The notes under the pieces were generated by a model. It was not told the DNA's origin. It made no database searches and saw only the letters and a list, made by a program, of their open reading frames with translations. Positions 10,306 to 18,170 of a stretch of DNA of 64,000 nucleotides are shown here, one piece after another. Source of the DNA: Neorhizobium lilium (GTDB lineage Bacteria; Pseudomonadota; Alphaproteobacteria; Rhizobiales; Rhizobiaceae); assembly GCF_004053875.1 (NCBI RefSeq), contig NZ_SBIP01000002.1:434001-498000 (forward strand), written 5' to 3'. Position numbers and translations under genes: made by a program. The first letter of the stretch is position 1. The number at the start of each line of letters is the position of its first letter.

Positions 10306-11238
10306 ATGACCCAGTTCTTGCGGGTGAGGCCTGCCGGCCGGACCGCCAATCAGTTGCTCCAATATCTGTTTGCCGCCAACCTGCAACGTCTGGTCGCCGA
10401 CCTCGAAGTTTATGGCTATGACCTGCCGGAATGGAATCTGGTGTCGGAAAAGCCTGCCCATCCTCCGGCAAGAGAATTGCGGCTGACCGGGCAGAACCTG
10501 TTCTGCGAAGACATAGTCGGTCTGATGCGGCGGAAGATCGTGTCGAATTTCGTGCTGTCGGGGCTCGGATTCCGGATGTCGAACTACGCGCCGGTGGAGT
10601 TTTATCGCCCGCGCATCGTAGCGAATTTGCCCCACATCAAAGGCTATGGAGATGAGCACGTCGTCTTTCACATCCGCGGCGGGGATATTCTCGAAAGCGC
10701 CCATCCGGATTATTATCCGGTTCCATTCTCCTATATCGATGCGGTCCTGAGCCGTGCCAACGCGGCACCGGTTTTCGTTGGGGAGCTGGACGAGAACTAT
10801 TATTCCACGCGGCTGCGGGCGCGTTACCCCGATGCGATCTTCTCGCCGCCGGCATCACCGTTGGAGGATTTCGAAACGATGAGACGATCGCGGCAGATAG
10901 CCATCGCGATCAGTTCTTTTTCCTGGCTGGCGGCGTGGCTCTCAGAAGCCGACACGATTCATCTGCCGGTCGCCGGCATGCTTGACCCAGACCTCAGACC
11001 TGACATCGACCTTCTTCCCGAAGACGACGCCCGATACAGCTTCTACCACTTCGATCCATTTCGCTGGAACGCCACTCCCGCCGACATCGAATCGCTATGG
11101 CAGACGCGTGAGCACCGCCTCTTGAGCCGCGAGGAAATCCGCACGCTCAAGCAGAATGCCTTGCAGAAGATCCGCTTGCGGAGGCAATGGCGAAAGATAA
11201 AGCTCCATGCTCGCGCTCGCCTCCTCGCCATGAGATGA
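10306..11238 (+). CDS. lpsC: LPS-core biosynthesis protein with fucosyltransferase-like HxRxGD motif (position of LpsC)
   Basis: The 310-residue protein starts with FLRVRPAGRTANQLLQYLFA, an N-terminal pattern like the glycine-rich start of GT11/GT-B fucosyltransferases, and has VFHIRGGDILES, equivalent to the HxRRxD donor-site motif of that group, then AIAISSFSWLAAWLSEAD near the C-terminus. The tail is strongly basic, suggesting membrane association. It follows the GT25 gene by 14 bp and is probably cotranscribed. The lpsC name rests on synteny with S. meliloti greA-lpsBEDC-lrp; the donor and acceptor sugars are inferred only in the broadest sense. Confidence 0.72.
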   Translation: MTQFLRVRPAGRTANQLLQYLFAANLQRLVADLEVYGYDLPEWNLVSEKPAHPPARELRLTGQNLFCEDIVGLMRRKIVSNFVLSGLGFRMSNYAPVEFYRPRIVANLPHIKGYGDEHVVFHIRGGDILESAHPDYYPVPFSYIDAVLSRANAAPVFVGELDENYYSTRLRARYPDAIFSPPASPLEDFETMRRSRQIAIAISSFSWLAAWLSEADTIHLPVAGMLDPDLRPDIDLLPEDDARYSFYHFDPFRWNATPADIESLWQTREHRLLSREEIRTLKQNALQKIRLRRQWRKIKLHARARLLAMR

Positions 11239-11294
11239 TTTGGAGCGGACGGCTGCGTCGTCTGCGGTCGAGCCAACTCGGCAACAGAACCGTC

Positions 11295-11762
11295 TCAGAC
11301 TTCCACCAGACCGAGCTGTTTGACCTGCCGGATCGTCAGCATGGTTCGGACTGTGTCCACATGCTCGTCCGCTGTCAGAACCTCGATCACGAAATCCTGG
11401 AAAATGGTAAGGTTTTCGGCCACGCAACGCAGCAGGAAGTCGCTATCGCCGTTCACCATCCAGGCTTCGCGCACGAGCGGCCATTGCTGCACTTTGTTGG
11501 AAAAGGCTTTGAGCTCGGCATCCGACTGGCGCTTCAGCCCGACCATGCAGAAGGCCACGAGATCGAAGCCCAGCTTCGGCCCGTTGAGGAGGGCATGATA
11601 GCCTTCGATGACGCCGGCTTCTTCCAGCTTGCGCACGCGGCGCAGGCAAGGCGGCGCGGAAATTCCAACCCGCTCTGCCAGTTCGACATTGGTGATGCGG
11701 CCATCGCGTTGCAGTTCGCGGAGGATTTTGATGTCGATGGCGTCCAGATCGGCGCGGAGCAC
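11295..11762 (-). CDS. lrp: Lrp/AsnC family transcriptional regulator
   Basis: The product has an N-terminal winged helix (LDAIDIKILRELQRDGRITN, then LAERVGISAPPCLRRVRKLE) and a C-terminal RAM ligand-binding domain. Such proteins are octameric feast/famine regulators responding to amino acids. I chose the GTG at 11762 (155 residues) because AAGGGG stands 6 bases upstream; an ATG at 11804 would add 14 residues but has no ribosome binding site. In S. meliloti an lrp-type gene closes the lpsBEDC region in the same way. Its 3' end converges with lpsC across 56 bp. Confidence 0.92.
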   Translation of the reverse strand: MLRADLDAIDIKILRELQRDGRITNVELAERVGISAPPCLRRVRKLEEAGVIEGYHALLNGPKLGFDLVAFCMVGLKRQSDAELKAFSNKVQQWPLVREAWMVNGDSDFLLRCVAENLTIFQDFVIEVLTADEHVDTVRTMLTIRQVKQLGLVEV

Positions 11763-11838
11763 GGCGTTCCCCTTTGGTTGGGAGGCTTTTAGCGAAAACG
11801 GCATTTAACGCAAGAAGCAAGCGAATGCACCGTGCTTA

Positions 11839-12105
11839 GGACCAATCGACATTCAGGTTTCGGGCGTGGCGCGAGCGGATTTGGTTTCTGAACAGGAGGG
11901 AAGGCTGCAGTGGAGCCTTTCCTCCACAAGGACTTTCCGACGTCTTCAGGGACAAAATCCGCCGCGTCCCGAAGGGATATGGCGAAAATCGCCCATTTCT
12001 GCGTCGCGAACCCTCGATGGATATAGGATCCACCATCGGGTTCGCTCCTCGAACTGAACGATTTTCCCTCATACCACGCTCCAAATCCTGAATGTCGATT
12101 GGTCC
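11839..12105. mobile_element. Miniature inverted-repeat element with TA target duplication (IS630/mariner-like MITE)
   Basis: The gap between lrp and trxB holds a 267-bp segment bounded by perfect inverted repeats. The left end reads GGACCAATCGACATTCAGG (11839-11857) and the right end CCTGAATGTCGATTGGTCC (12087-12105). A TA dinucleotide flanks each end (11837-11838, 12106-12107) within CTTA...TAAG, as expected from insertion into CTTAAG with TA duplication, the habit of IS630/Tc1-mariner elements. Short frames run through it but none resembles a transposase, so it would need a transposase in trans. It lies in the lrp/trxB upstream region and could bring promoters or RNA structure. Confidence 0.75.
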
Positions 12106-12258
12106 TAAGGCCAACTGTCCTGTTGCTAACGCAGACCTGCCCTTGCAATGGCGCATGGATCAATCTTAGATGGCATATCAAAAGCGGCAGATCGGAATTT
12201 CCATACCTATATGGATGGCGCCAGAGCGTATCGATCGGTCTTTGAAAGGAATGTCGCC

Positions 12259-13233
12259 ATGTCCGCCCGCCATACCGAAGTTCTGATCATCGGCTCCGGC
12301 CCTGCCGGCTATACGGCTGCCGTCTATGCGGCGCGGGCCATGCTCCGGCCGGTGCTGATTGCCGGCATGGAACAGGGTGGCCAGTTGATGATCACCACAG
12401 ATGTGGAGAACTATCCGGGCTTCGCGGACCCGATCCAGGGACCGTGGCTCATGGAGCAGATGCTGAAGCAGGCAATGCATGTCGGCACCGAGATCGTCAA
12501 CGACCTCGTGACGGAGGTCGAGACCACCCGTCGCCCCTTCACCATACGCACCGATTCAGGCGCCGTGTGGACGGCCGATACGATCATCATCGCGACCGGC
12601 GCCAAGGCGAAGTGGCTCGGGATCGAGAGCGAACAGCACTTCCAGGGCTTCGGTGTTTCCGCCTGTGCCACCTGCGACGGGTTCTTTTATCGCAACCGGG
12701 ACGTCATCGTGGTCGGCGGCGGAAATTCCGCGGTTGAGGAAGCGCTCTACCTTTCCAACATTGCCAAATCGGTCACGGTCGTTCACCGCCGCGATGAATT
12801 CCGCTCGGAAAAAATCCTGCGGGAACGCCTCTTCCAGCGGCCGAACGTGCATGTGATGTGGAACACGGAAGTGGCCGAGATCACCGGCAAGCCGGCCAAG
12901 GCTCCGATGCCGCCTTCGGTGGAAGGCATAAAGCTGCGCAATACCCTTACCGGCACTGTTACCGAACGCCCGGTCGACGGTGTCTTCGTCGCGATCGGTC
13001 ACGCACCGGCGACAGATCTCTTCAAGGGCAAGCTCAAGATGAAGCCGGGCGGCTATCTGTGGACGGCTCCCGATTCGACCGCGACAGACGTGCCCGGCAT
13101 CTTTGCGGCAGGCGACGTCACGGACGATAGTTTCCGTCAGGCGATCACCGCCGCAGGCATGGGCTGCATGGCCGCGCTTGAAGCAGAACGATATCTCGCC
13201 GGCATCCAGCCGGTCGCCGTGGCCGCGGAGTAA
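12259..13233 (+). CDS. trxB: Thioredoxin-disulfide reductase
   Basis: This 324-residue flavoprotein uses NADPH to reduce thioredoxin. It shows the FAD-binding start IIGSGPAGYTAAVYAARA, the redox-active SACATCDGFFY (CATC disulfide), the NADPH-binding VVGGGNSAVEEALYL, and the C-terminal FAD contact GIFAAGDVTDDSFRQAITAA. An upstream extension of the frame to 12148 is rejected, because the ATG at 12259 has AAAGGA 8 bases upstream and gives the usual length. The lsrB gene follows after 2 bp, an arrangement conserved in rhizobia and Brucella. Confidence 0.96.
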   Translation: MSARHTEVLIIGSGPAGYTAAVYAARAMLRPVLIAGMEQGGQLMITTDVENYPGFADPIQGPWLMEQMLKQAMHVGTEIVNDLVTEVETTRRPFTIRTDSGAVWTADTIIIATGAKAKWLGIESEQHFQGFGVSACATCDGFFYRNRDVIVVGGGNSAVEEALYLSNIAKSVTVVHRRDEFRSEKILRERLFQRPNVHVMWNTEVAEITGKPAKAPMPPSVEGIKLRNTLTGTVTERPVDGVFVAIGHAPATDLFKGKLKMKPGGYLWTAPDSTATDVPGIFAAGDVTDDSFRQAITAAGMGCMAALEAERYLAGIQPVAVAAE

Positions 13234-13235
13234 GC

Positions 13236-14138
13236 ATGGTCGTACCTCTCGATTGGGACAAGCTGCGCATCTTTCACGCGGCGGCCGAGGCGGGTTCCTT
13301 CACCCATGCCGCAGACAAGCTGCATCTGTCCCAGTCGGCAATCAGCCGTCAGGTCAGCGCGCTCGAGCAGGACGTCGGAGTGAAGCTGTTTCACCGGCAT
13401 GCCCGCGGCCTGATCCTGACCGAGCAGGGCGAACTCCTTTACCGGACCGCGCATGACGTGCTGCTGAAGCTGGAGAGCGTCAAGGTCCAGTTGACGGAGA
13501 CCACCGACAAGCCTTCCGGAAAGCTGCGTGTCACGACGACCGTCGGCCTGGGCCAAGGCTGGCTCACGGACAAGGTTCAGGAATTCCTGCAGCTCTATCC
13601 GGAAATGTCGATCCAGCTCATCCTCGACAACGAGGAAGTGGATGTGAACATGCGCCATGCCGATTGCGCCATCCGGCTTCGGCAGCCGCAGCAATCGGAT
13701 CTCATCCAACGCAAGCTGTTCACCGTGCACATGCACGTCTATGCGGCGCCGTCCTACATCAACCGTTTCGGCGAGCCACAGACGATCGACGATCTCGACA
13801 GCCATCGAATCATCACTTTCGGCGAGCCGGCGCCCAACTATCTTCTGGACGTGAACTGGCTGGAATATGCCGGCCGATCCTCGGACAACACACGCACGCC
13901 TCACCTGCAGATCAACAGCCAGACGTCCATCAAGCGCGCCTGCCTGCTGGGAATCGGTATTGCCGTGCTGCCGGATTACATCGTCGGACGAGACCCGGGC
14001 CTCATCCAGCTCGCTATCAACGCAGAGATTCCGACCTTCGACACCTATTTTTGCTATCCAGACGAAATGAAAAACGCCGCAAAGCTCAAAGTTTTCCGTG
14101 ATTTCGTCGTTGCCAAGGCGCGCAACTGGAATTTCTGA
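13236..14138 (+). CDS. lsrB: LysR-type regulator LsrB/VtlR
   Basis: A 300-residue LysR regulator: N-terminal winged helix (IFHAAAEAGSFTHAADKLHL, SQSAISRQVSALEQ), then a periplasmic-binding-like effector domain. Its place directly after trxB and before tandem AbcR-type sRNAs matches S. meliloti lsrB and Agrobacterium/Brucella vtlR, where the protein is needed for symbiosis or virulence and activates AbcR-family sRNA and other small genes. Cysteines fall at about C144, C236 and C273; two of these roughly match cysteines reported as redox-sensitive in S. meliloti LsrB, while a third reported one seems to be absent. Cotranscription with trxB is likely. Confidence 0.9.
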   Translation: MVVPLDWDKLRIFHAAAEAGSFTHAADKLHLSQSAISRQVSALEQDVGVKLFHRHARGLILTEQGELLYRTAHDVLLKLESVKVQLTETTDKPSGKLRVTTTVGLGQGWLTDKVQEFLQLYPEMSIQLILDNEEVDVNMRHADCAIRLRQPQQSDLIQRKLFTVHMHVYAAPSYINRFGEPQTIDDLDSHRIITFGEPAPNYLLDVNWLEYAGRSSDNTRTPHLQINSQTSIKRACLLGIGIAVLPDYIVGRDPGLIQLAINAEIPTFDTYFCYPDEMKNAAKLKVFRDFVVAKARNWNF

Positions 14139-14260
14139 AGCTGCCTCCGGCGGCGCAGAAGCCTTGGCCACCAGGGCTTGCAGCTGTTGCCACTCCCCAT
14201 GCGAAGCTTTTATGTCGATAGGGATGCGCAACACGCATGGCAGCGGTGCATGAAAAAGCA

Positions 14261-14289
14261 TTGTTCCATGCACAAAAAACCGCCATATC
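14261..14289 (+). promoter_or_regulatory. Promoter of AbcR-type sRNA copy A
   Basis: A -35 TTGTTC (14261-14266), a 17-base spacer and a -10 CATATC (14284-14289) predict a start near 14296. The same hexamers and spacing, with one -35 substitution, precede copy B. LsrB/VtlR is the expected activator for at least one copy. Confidence 0.6.
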
Positions 14290-14295
14290 GCACAC

Positions 14296-14413
14296 AGCTG
14301 ATGCACATGGTGGCTTTTCCTCCCAGTTCCACCGCAGCAGCTGTTCCCCTCTGGAGGTTTTTTGACCTTCACACTTAAAGGGCCCTGGAGCGATCCAGTG
14401 GCCCTCTTTTTTT
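14296..14413 (+). ncRNA. AbcR/alpha-r15-family trans-acting small RNA, copy A
   Basis: About 118 nt; the 5' end is inferred from the promoter. The RNA ends in a strong intrinsic terminator, GGGCC-CTGGA-GCGA-TCCAG-t-GGCCC followed by a T-run (14380-14413). It carries a pyrimidine-rich TTTTCCTCCC (14315-14324) and a second CTGTTCCCCTCTG module, both able to pair with Shine-Dalgarno regions, as AbcR RNAs do with Hfq to repress ABC-transporter mRNAs. The 3' half is nearly identical to copy B, with compensatory changes in both stems. Position after lsrB/vtlR matches AbcR1/AbcR2 of Agrobacterium and SmrC15/SmrC16 of S. meliloti. Which copy corresponds to AbcR1 is not decided. Confidence 0.85.
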
Positions 14414-14461
14414 GCCCGTAAATTCTTGGCGCAAATACTCCTAATATTCACGACATTGCAC

Positions 14462-14490
14462 TTGTCCGGCTGGAACCTTATCTCCATATC
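14462..14490 (+). promoter_or_regulatory. Promoter of AbcR-type sRNA copy B
   Basis: A -35 TTGTCC (14462-14467), 17-base spacer and -10 CATATC (14485-14490) mirror the promoter of copy A and predict a start near 14497. Confidence 0.6.
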
Positions 14491-14496
14491 TCCAAT

Positions 14497-14607
14497 AGCC
14501 GGTGCATTTTGACGACGTCCTGTTGTCCGCGCTGGCTGTTCCCCTCTGAAGGTTATCGACCTTCACACTTAATGGGCCTCGGAGCGATCCGGTGGCCCAT
14601 TTTTTTT
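14497..14607 (+). ncRNA. AbcR/alpha-r15-family trans-acting small RNA, copy B
   Basis: About 111 nt, ending in the terminator GGGCC-TCGGA-GCGA-TCCGG-t-GGCCC plus eight T (14574-14607). The central hairpin GAAGGT-tatcg-ACCTTC is present in copy A as GGAGGT/ACCTTC, and the terminator stem differs from copy A by pairing-preserving changes, so the fold is under selection. It shares the anti-Shine-Dalgarno-like CTGTTCCCCTCTG with copy A but lacks copy A's 5' TTTTCCTCCC, so the two probably have overlapping but not identical targets. Confidence 0.85.
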
Positions 14608-14642
14608 GCCACTCGCCATCAGCGTCTTTAAATCGGAAAAAT

Positions 14643-14665
14643 CCGATCTACATATCGGGTATAGT
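14643..14665 (+). promoter_or_regulatory. Inverted repeat and -10 region upstream of the ArsR regulator
   Basis: CCGAT-ctacat-ATCGG (14643-14658) is a short palindrome that abuts a -10-like TATAGT (14660-14665). A dimeric ArsR repressor binding here would cover the promoter of its own gene, which fits autoregulation. No good -35 is visible. Confidence 0.45.
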
Positions 14666-14681
14666 CGATTTGAGATCCGCA

Positions 14682-14978
14682 ATGGACAAGACTGAAATAT
14701 TGAAAGCGCTGGCGCATCCCGTCCGGGTCGAATTTCTGGAGTGGATGAAAGAGCCTGAGCGTCATTTTTGCGATCAGGCGCATCCGCTTGATATGGGCAT
14801 CTGCGCCAATCAGTTCGAAAAGCGCTGCGGGCTCTCGCAGTCGACAGTATCGGCGCATCTTTCAACGCTCGAAAAAGCCGGCTTGGTCAGCACCAACCGT
14901 GTCGGCCAATGGGCCTTCTATCGCCGCGACGAACAAGCGATCGCGGCTTTTCTCGAAGAGCTGCGATCCAGTTTGTGA
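14682..14978 (+). CDS. ArsR/SmtB-family repressor rich in cysteine
   Basis: A 98-residue winged-helix protein: KTEILKALAHPVRVEFLEWM at the start, then CGLSQSTVSAHLSTLEKAGL as recognition helix region. Three cysteines (C30, C41, C49) lie between the second helix and the recognition helix. The frame extends upstream to 14592, but that extension would cover sRNA copy B, and the ATG at 14682 matches family starts. The Old Yellow Enzyme gene begins 39 bp downstream and should be cotranscribed. The likely role is repression of that flavoenzyme until the cysteines are modified by an electrophile or metal; the signal is inferred. Confidence 0.88.
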   Translation: MDKTEILKALAHPVRVEFLEWMKEPERHFCDQAHPLDMGICANQFEKRCGLSQSTVSAHLSTLEKAGLVSTNRVGQWAFYRRDEQAIAAFLEELRSSL

Positions 14979-15017
14979 TCCTGGCTTGATCCTCCCACCG
15001 AAGATAAAGGACATCTC

Positions 15018-16139
15018 ATGGCCAATCTTTTTGACCCGACCAAGTTCGGCGATATCGAAGTCTCCAACCGCATCGTCATGGCGCCGCTCACCCGCAACCG
15101 CTCTCCCAAGGCCGTCCCCAACGACCTCAACGTCACCTATTACGAACAGCGCGCTACGGCCGGCCTGATCATCACCGAAGGCACGCCGATCACGCAACAG
15201 GGCCAGGGTTATGCGGACGTGCCCGGCCTCTATCTTCCGGAAGCCGTCGAAGGCTGGAAGAAGGTGACAGAGGCCGTGCACCGGAAGGGCGGAAAGATCG
15301 TCACTCAGGTCTGGCATGTCGGTCGTGTCTCCCACGTTTCGCTACAACCGGACGGCGTTGCTCCGGTGGCTCCTTCGGCCATCCCGGCCGGCGGCAAGAC
15401 CTACATCATCAATCCGGACGGCACTGGCGCCTTCGCGGATACGTCCGCGCCTCGTGCGCTTGAGCGCAACGAGATCGCCGGCATCGTTGACGACTTCCGG
15501 AAAGGCGCCCGCGCTGCAATCGACGCAGGCTTCGACGGCATCGAGCTTCACGGCGCCAATGGCTATCTGATCGACCAATTCCTGAAGACCAGCGCAAACC
15601 AGCGCACGGACGATTACGGCGGCTCGATAGAGAACCGCGCCCGCTTCCTTCTGGAAGTCGTCGATGCGGTTACCAAGGAAATCGGCGCCGGCCGCGTCGG
15701 CATCCGCCTGTCGCCCGTCACTCCTGCCAACAACATCAGCGACGACCAGCCGCAGCCGCTGTTCAACTATGTTGCCGAACAGCTGGGCACGCGCGGACTT
15801 GCCTTCATCCACCTCATCGAGGGCGCGACCGGCGGCGACCGCAGCTTTACCCAGGGCGGCAAGCCGTTCGACTATCATGAATTGAAGGAGACCTACCGCA
15901 AGGCCGGCGGCACAGGCGGCTGGATCGTCAACAACGGCTATGACCGCGATAGCGCAGCCCAAGCAATTGAAAGCGGCTATGCCGACGGCGTGGCCTTCGG
16001 CAAGCTCTTCATCGCCAATCCGGATCTCGTCCAGCGCTTCAAGGACAAGGCGCCGCTCAACACACCGGACAACACCACCTTCTACGGCGGCGGCGCAAAG
16101 GGCTACACGGATTATCCGTCCGTCGAGGCAGTCGCCTGA
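15018..16139 (+). CDS. Old Yellow Enzyme-family NADH:flavin oxidoreductase (NemA-like)
   Basis: The 373-residue TIM-barrel FMN protein starts LFDPTKFGDIEVSNRIVMAP, includes LTRNRSP and the substrate-binding HGANGYLIDQFL followed by SANQRTDDYGGSIENRARF, the signature of the OYE/NemA/xenobiotic-reductase group. These enzymes reduce activated C=C bonds in maleimides, quinones and nitro compounds. The start has AAGGACATCTC before the ATG. Coupling to a cysteine-rich ArsR regulator suggests induction by reactive electrophiles. The true substrate is unknown. Confidence 0.93.
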   Translation: MANLFDPTKFGDIEVSNRIVMAPLTRNRSPKAVPNDLNVTYYEQRATAGLIITEGTPITQQGQGYADVPGLYLPEAVEGWKKVTEAVHRKGGKIVTQVWHVGRVSHVSLQPDGVAPVAPSAIPAGGKTYIINPDGTGAFADTSAPRALERNEIAGIVDDFRKGARAAIDAGFDGIELHGANGYLIDQFLKTSANQRTDDYGGSIENRARFLLEVVDAVTKEIGAGRVGIRLSPVTPANNISDDQPQPLFNYVAEQLGTRGLAFIHLIEGATGGDRSFTQGGKPFDYHELKETYRKAGGTGGWIVNNGYDRDSAAQAIESGYADGVAFGKLFIANPDLVQRFKDKAPLNTPDNTTFYGGGAKGYTDYPSVEAVA

Positions 16140-16175
16140 TTTTCGAACTGCCGCGCCCGGTCATGCCGGGCGCGG

Positions 16176-17165
16176 CTATTTCTGCAAGACATCGCCCGAC
16201 AGGCAGCAGAGATCAGTCAACGTGGCTCGTACCGCCTCGTTGATCGGAGTCGATGGCTCCTCACCTAGAAATGCCACGAGCTTTTCATTGGTCATCCGCA
16301 CCGGCACCTTCCAGAGATAGCGCATCTCGCTCAACTCGCGAAACAGCGGCACGAAGGGAGACGCCAGCGGAAGCATCCACCACGGAAACGCCGTCACTTT
16401 CGGCCGTCGGCCCACCGCCCTGCCGATTGCCTCGATCATCCGGTTACCGCCTTCGTCCCAGAAGCCCTGCATGTGGAAGCGGGCGAAGGATGGCAAGTCA
16501 TTGCCGCGCTCGATCAGCTTCACCATCGTTTCCGCAACATCCGGCAGATAGGCCCACTGGTGGCTGATGCCCACCGCATTGGGCCGGGTGACAGATGTCA
16601 CCGGTTTGCCCGGTTTCACGAGACCCTGGCTGAACCAGCTATTGCCGGCGCCCGGCCCGAAAAAATCTCCTGCCCGCACGATCAGCACCGAAACGCCCTC
16701 CTCCGACGCCGCTTCCAGCCGCCGCTCCATCTCCACGCGGATCGCACCCTTCCGCGCCACCGGGTTCTGAGGGCTTGCCTCCGACAAGACCGGGAATGTA
16801 TCCGGTCCATAGTTATACACGGTTCCCGGCAGCACGATCCTGGCACCGCCCACCCGCGCAGCCGCGATGCTGTTCTCCAGCATTGGAAGCACGAGCTTCT
16901 CCCAATCCTTGTAGCCGGGAGGATTGACGGCATGCACGATCACATCCGCGCCAACTGCTGCCCTTTCCACATCTTGGGCGCTCATTGCATCGCCCTGGAT
17001 CCATTGGAGGCTTGGCTCACGCATGGCAGCTTCTTCAGCTTTCCGATTGAGCGCCCGGACCGTCCAGCCGCGACCCGCCAGACGCCGCGCCACATGACCG
17101 CCGATACCACCTGTCGCCCCAAGCACCAGAGCGACGCGCCTGTTTCCGTCTGAAATTCCCGTCAT
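16176..17165 (-). CDS. NAD(P)-dependent epimerase/NmrA-like oxidoreductase
   Basis: A 329-residue Rossmann protein with the N-terminal nucleotide motif ALVLGATGGIGGHVARRL (GxxGxxG) and an atypical short-chain dehydrogenase core: VVHAVNPPGYKDW-type loop and VYNYGPDTFPVLSE with the Tyr of the active site region. I chose the ATG at 17165, which has AAGGAG 7 bases upstream, over a TTG at 17171. The divergent LysR gene 96 bp away is the likely regulator. Substrate unknown; such proteins act on nucleotide sugars, quinones or sense redox state. Confidence 0.82.
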   Translation of the reverse strand: MTGISDGNRRVALVLGATGGIGGHVARRLAGRGWTVRALNRKAEEAAMREPSLQWIQGDAMSAQDVERAAVGADVIVHAVNPPGYKDWEKLVLPMLENSIAAARVGGARIVLPGTVYNYGPDTFPVLSEASPQNPVARKGAIRVEMERRLEAASEEGVSVLIVRAGDFFGPGAGNSWFSQGLVKPGKPVTSVTRPNAVGISHQWAYLPDVAETMVKLIERGNDLPSFARFHMQGFWDEGGNRMIEAIGRAVGRRPKVTAFPWWMLPLASPFVPLFRELSEMRYLWKVPVRMTNEKLVAFLGEEPSTPINEAVRATLTDLCCLSGDVLQK

Positions 17166-17217
17166 CGCCAAACTCCTTCATGTGAGGCATGCACTGACTG
17201 GAATATGCCACTTCAAG

Positions 17218-17234
17218 CTGATATACGTAATCAG
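17218..17234. promoter_or_regulatory. Inverted repeat in the NmrA-like/LysR divergent promoter
   Basis: CTGAT-atacgta-ATCAG is a 17-bp dyad with the T-N11-A form typical of LysR-type operators. It stands 28 bp before the LysR start and 53 bp from the divergent gene, where autoregulation plus activation of the neighbour is the usual design. Confidence 0.45.
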
Positions 17235-17261
17235 CGAAATGTCTGCGGTATCTATTCAAAA

Positions 17262-18170
17262 ATGAATGACATCAGTTGGGACTTCTACAAGACATTCCTG
17301 GCTGTGCTGCAGACCGGTTCGTTGTCGGCAGCCGCGCGCGAGCTAGGCCTGACGCAGCCAACGGTCGGCCGTCATGTAGACTCTCTGGAACGCAGCATCG
17401 GCCATCAGCTGTTCACCCGCTCTCAGCAAGGTCTGTTGCCAACTGAAGCCGCACTCGCTTTGCGGCCCTACGCGACAAGCCTTGCAGCGACCACCGCCGC
17501 CATGCGCCGGCTGGCCTCCGGACAACTCGGAACAGTCTCAGGCAGCGTGAGAATAGGCGCCAGCGACGTGATCGGAGTTGAGGTTCTGCCGCCCATTCTG
17601 GCGGCGCTACAGGAGACGTATCCGGCGATTGAGCTGGAACTCTCGCTATCCGATAGGCTGGAGGACCTGCTGAATCGTGAAGTGGATATCGCGGTGCGTA
17701 TGGCGGCTCCCGAGCAGGACGCACTTCTTGTACGCCGCATCGGGCATCTGCCGCTCGGCCTTTTCGCGCACCGTCGCTACCTGGCAAAACATGGAATTCC
17801 GGAATCCGCCAATGAGCTGACGGAGCATCGGTTCATTGGATTCGACCGGCAGACGGCATTTGTGCGGGTAGCAGCAAGCCGTATTCGGGCTGCCGTGCCG
17901 GACTTTCCGGATCTGGATGACATAAGCTGGAGCTTCCGGGCCGACAGTAACCTGGCGCAGCTGGCGGCCATCCGGGCCGGTGCCGGCATAGGCATCTGTC
18001 AGGTCGGAATTGCCAGCCGGGACGCGAACCTGGTGCGCGTATTGCCGGATCTGTTCGAATTTCCGTTGGAGACCTGGATTGCCATGCACGAGGACCTGAA
18101 GTCGTCCCCGCGCTGGCGTGTCACATTCGATGCTCTGGTGACGGGCCTTCTCGACTATGCGCGAGCCTGA
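17262..18170 (+). CDS. LysR-family transcriptional regulator
   Basis: A 302-residue regulator with winged helix (FLAVLQTGSLSAAARELGLT, QPTVGRHVDSLER) and a LysR substrate-binding domain (GSVRIGASDVIGVEVLPPIL). The ATG at 17262 is preferred over an in-frame ATG at 17205, which would add 19 residues overlapping the divergent promoter. It is divergent from the NmrA-like oxidoreductase and probably controls it. Its last 16 bases overlap the 3' end of the convergent DUF2188 gene. Confidence 0.9.
   Translation: MNDISWDFYKTFLAVLQTGSLSAAARELGLTQPTVGRHVDSLERSIGHQLFTRSQQGLLPTEAALALRPYATSLAATTAAMRRLASGQLGTVSGSVRIGASDVIGVEVLPPILAALQETYPAIELELSLSDRLEDLLNREVDIAVRMAAPEQDALLVRRIGHLPLGLFAHRRYLAKHGIPESANELTEHRFIGFDRQTAFVRVAASRIRAAVPDFPDLDDISWSFRADSNLAQLAAIRAGAGIGICQVGIASRDANLVRVLPDLFEFPLETWIAMHEDLKSSPRWRVTFDALVTGLLDYARA

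Noticed and set aside
11836..12156. 106- and 130-codon minus-strand frames within the lrp-trxB gap
   Set aside because: They lie inside the miniature element, have no transposase motif and no ribosome binding site.
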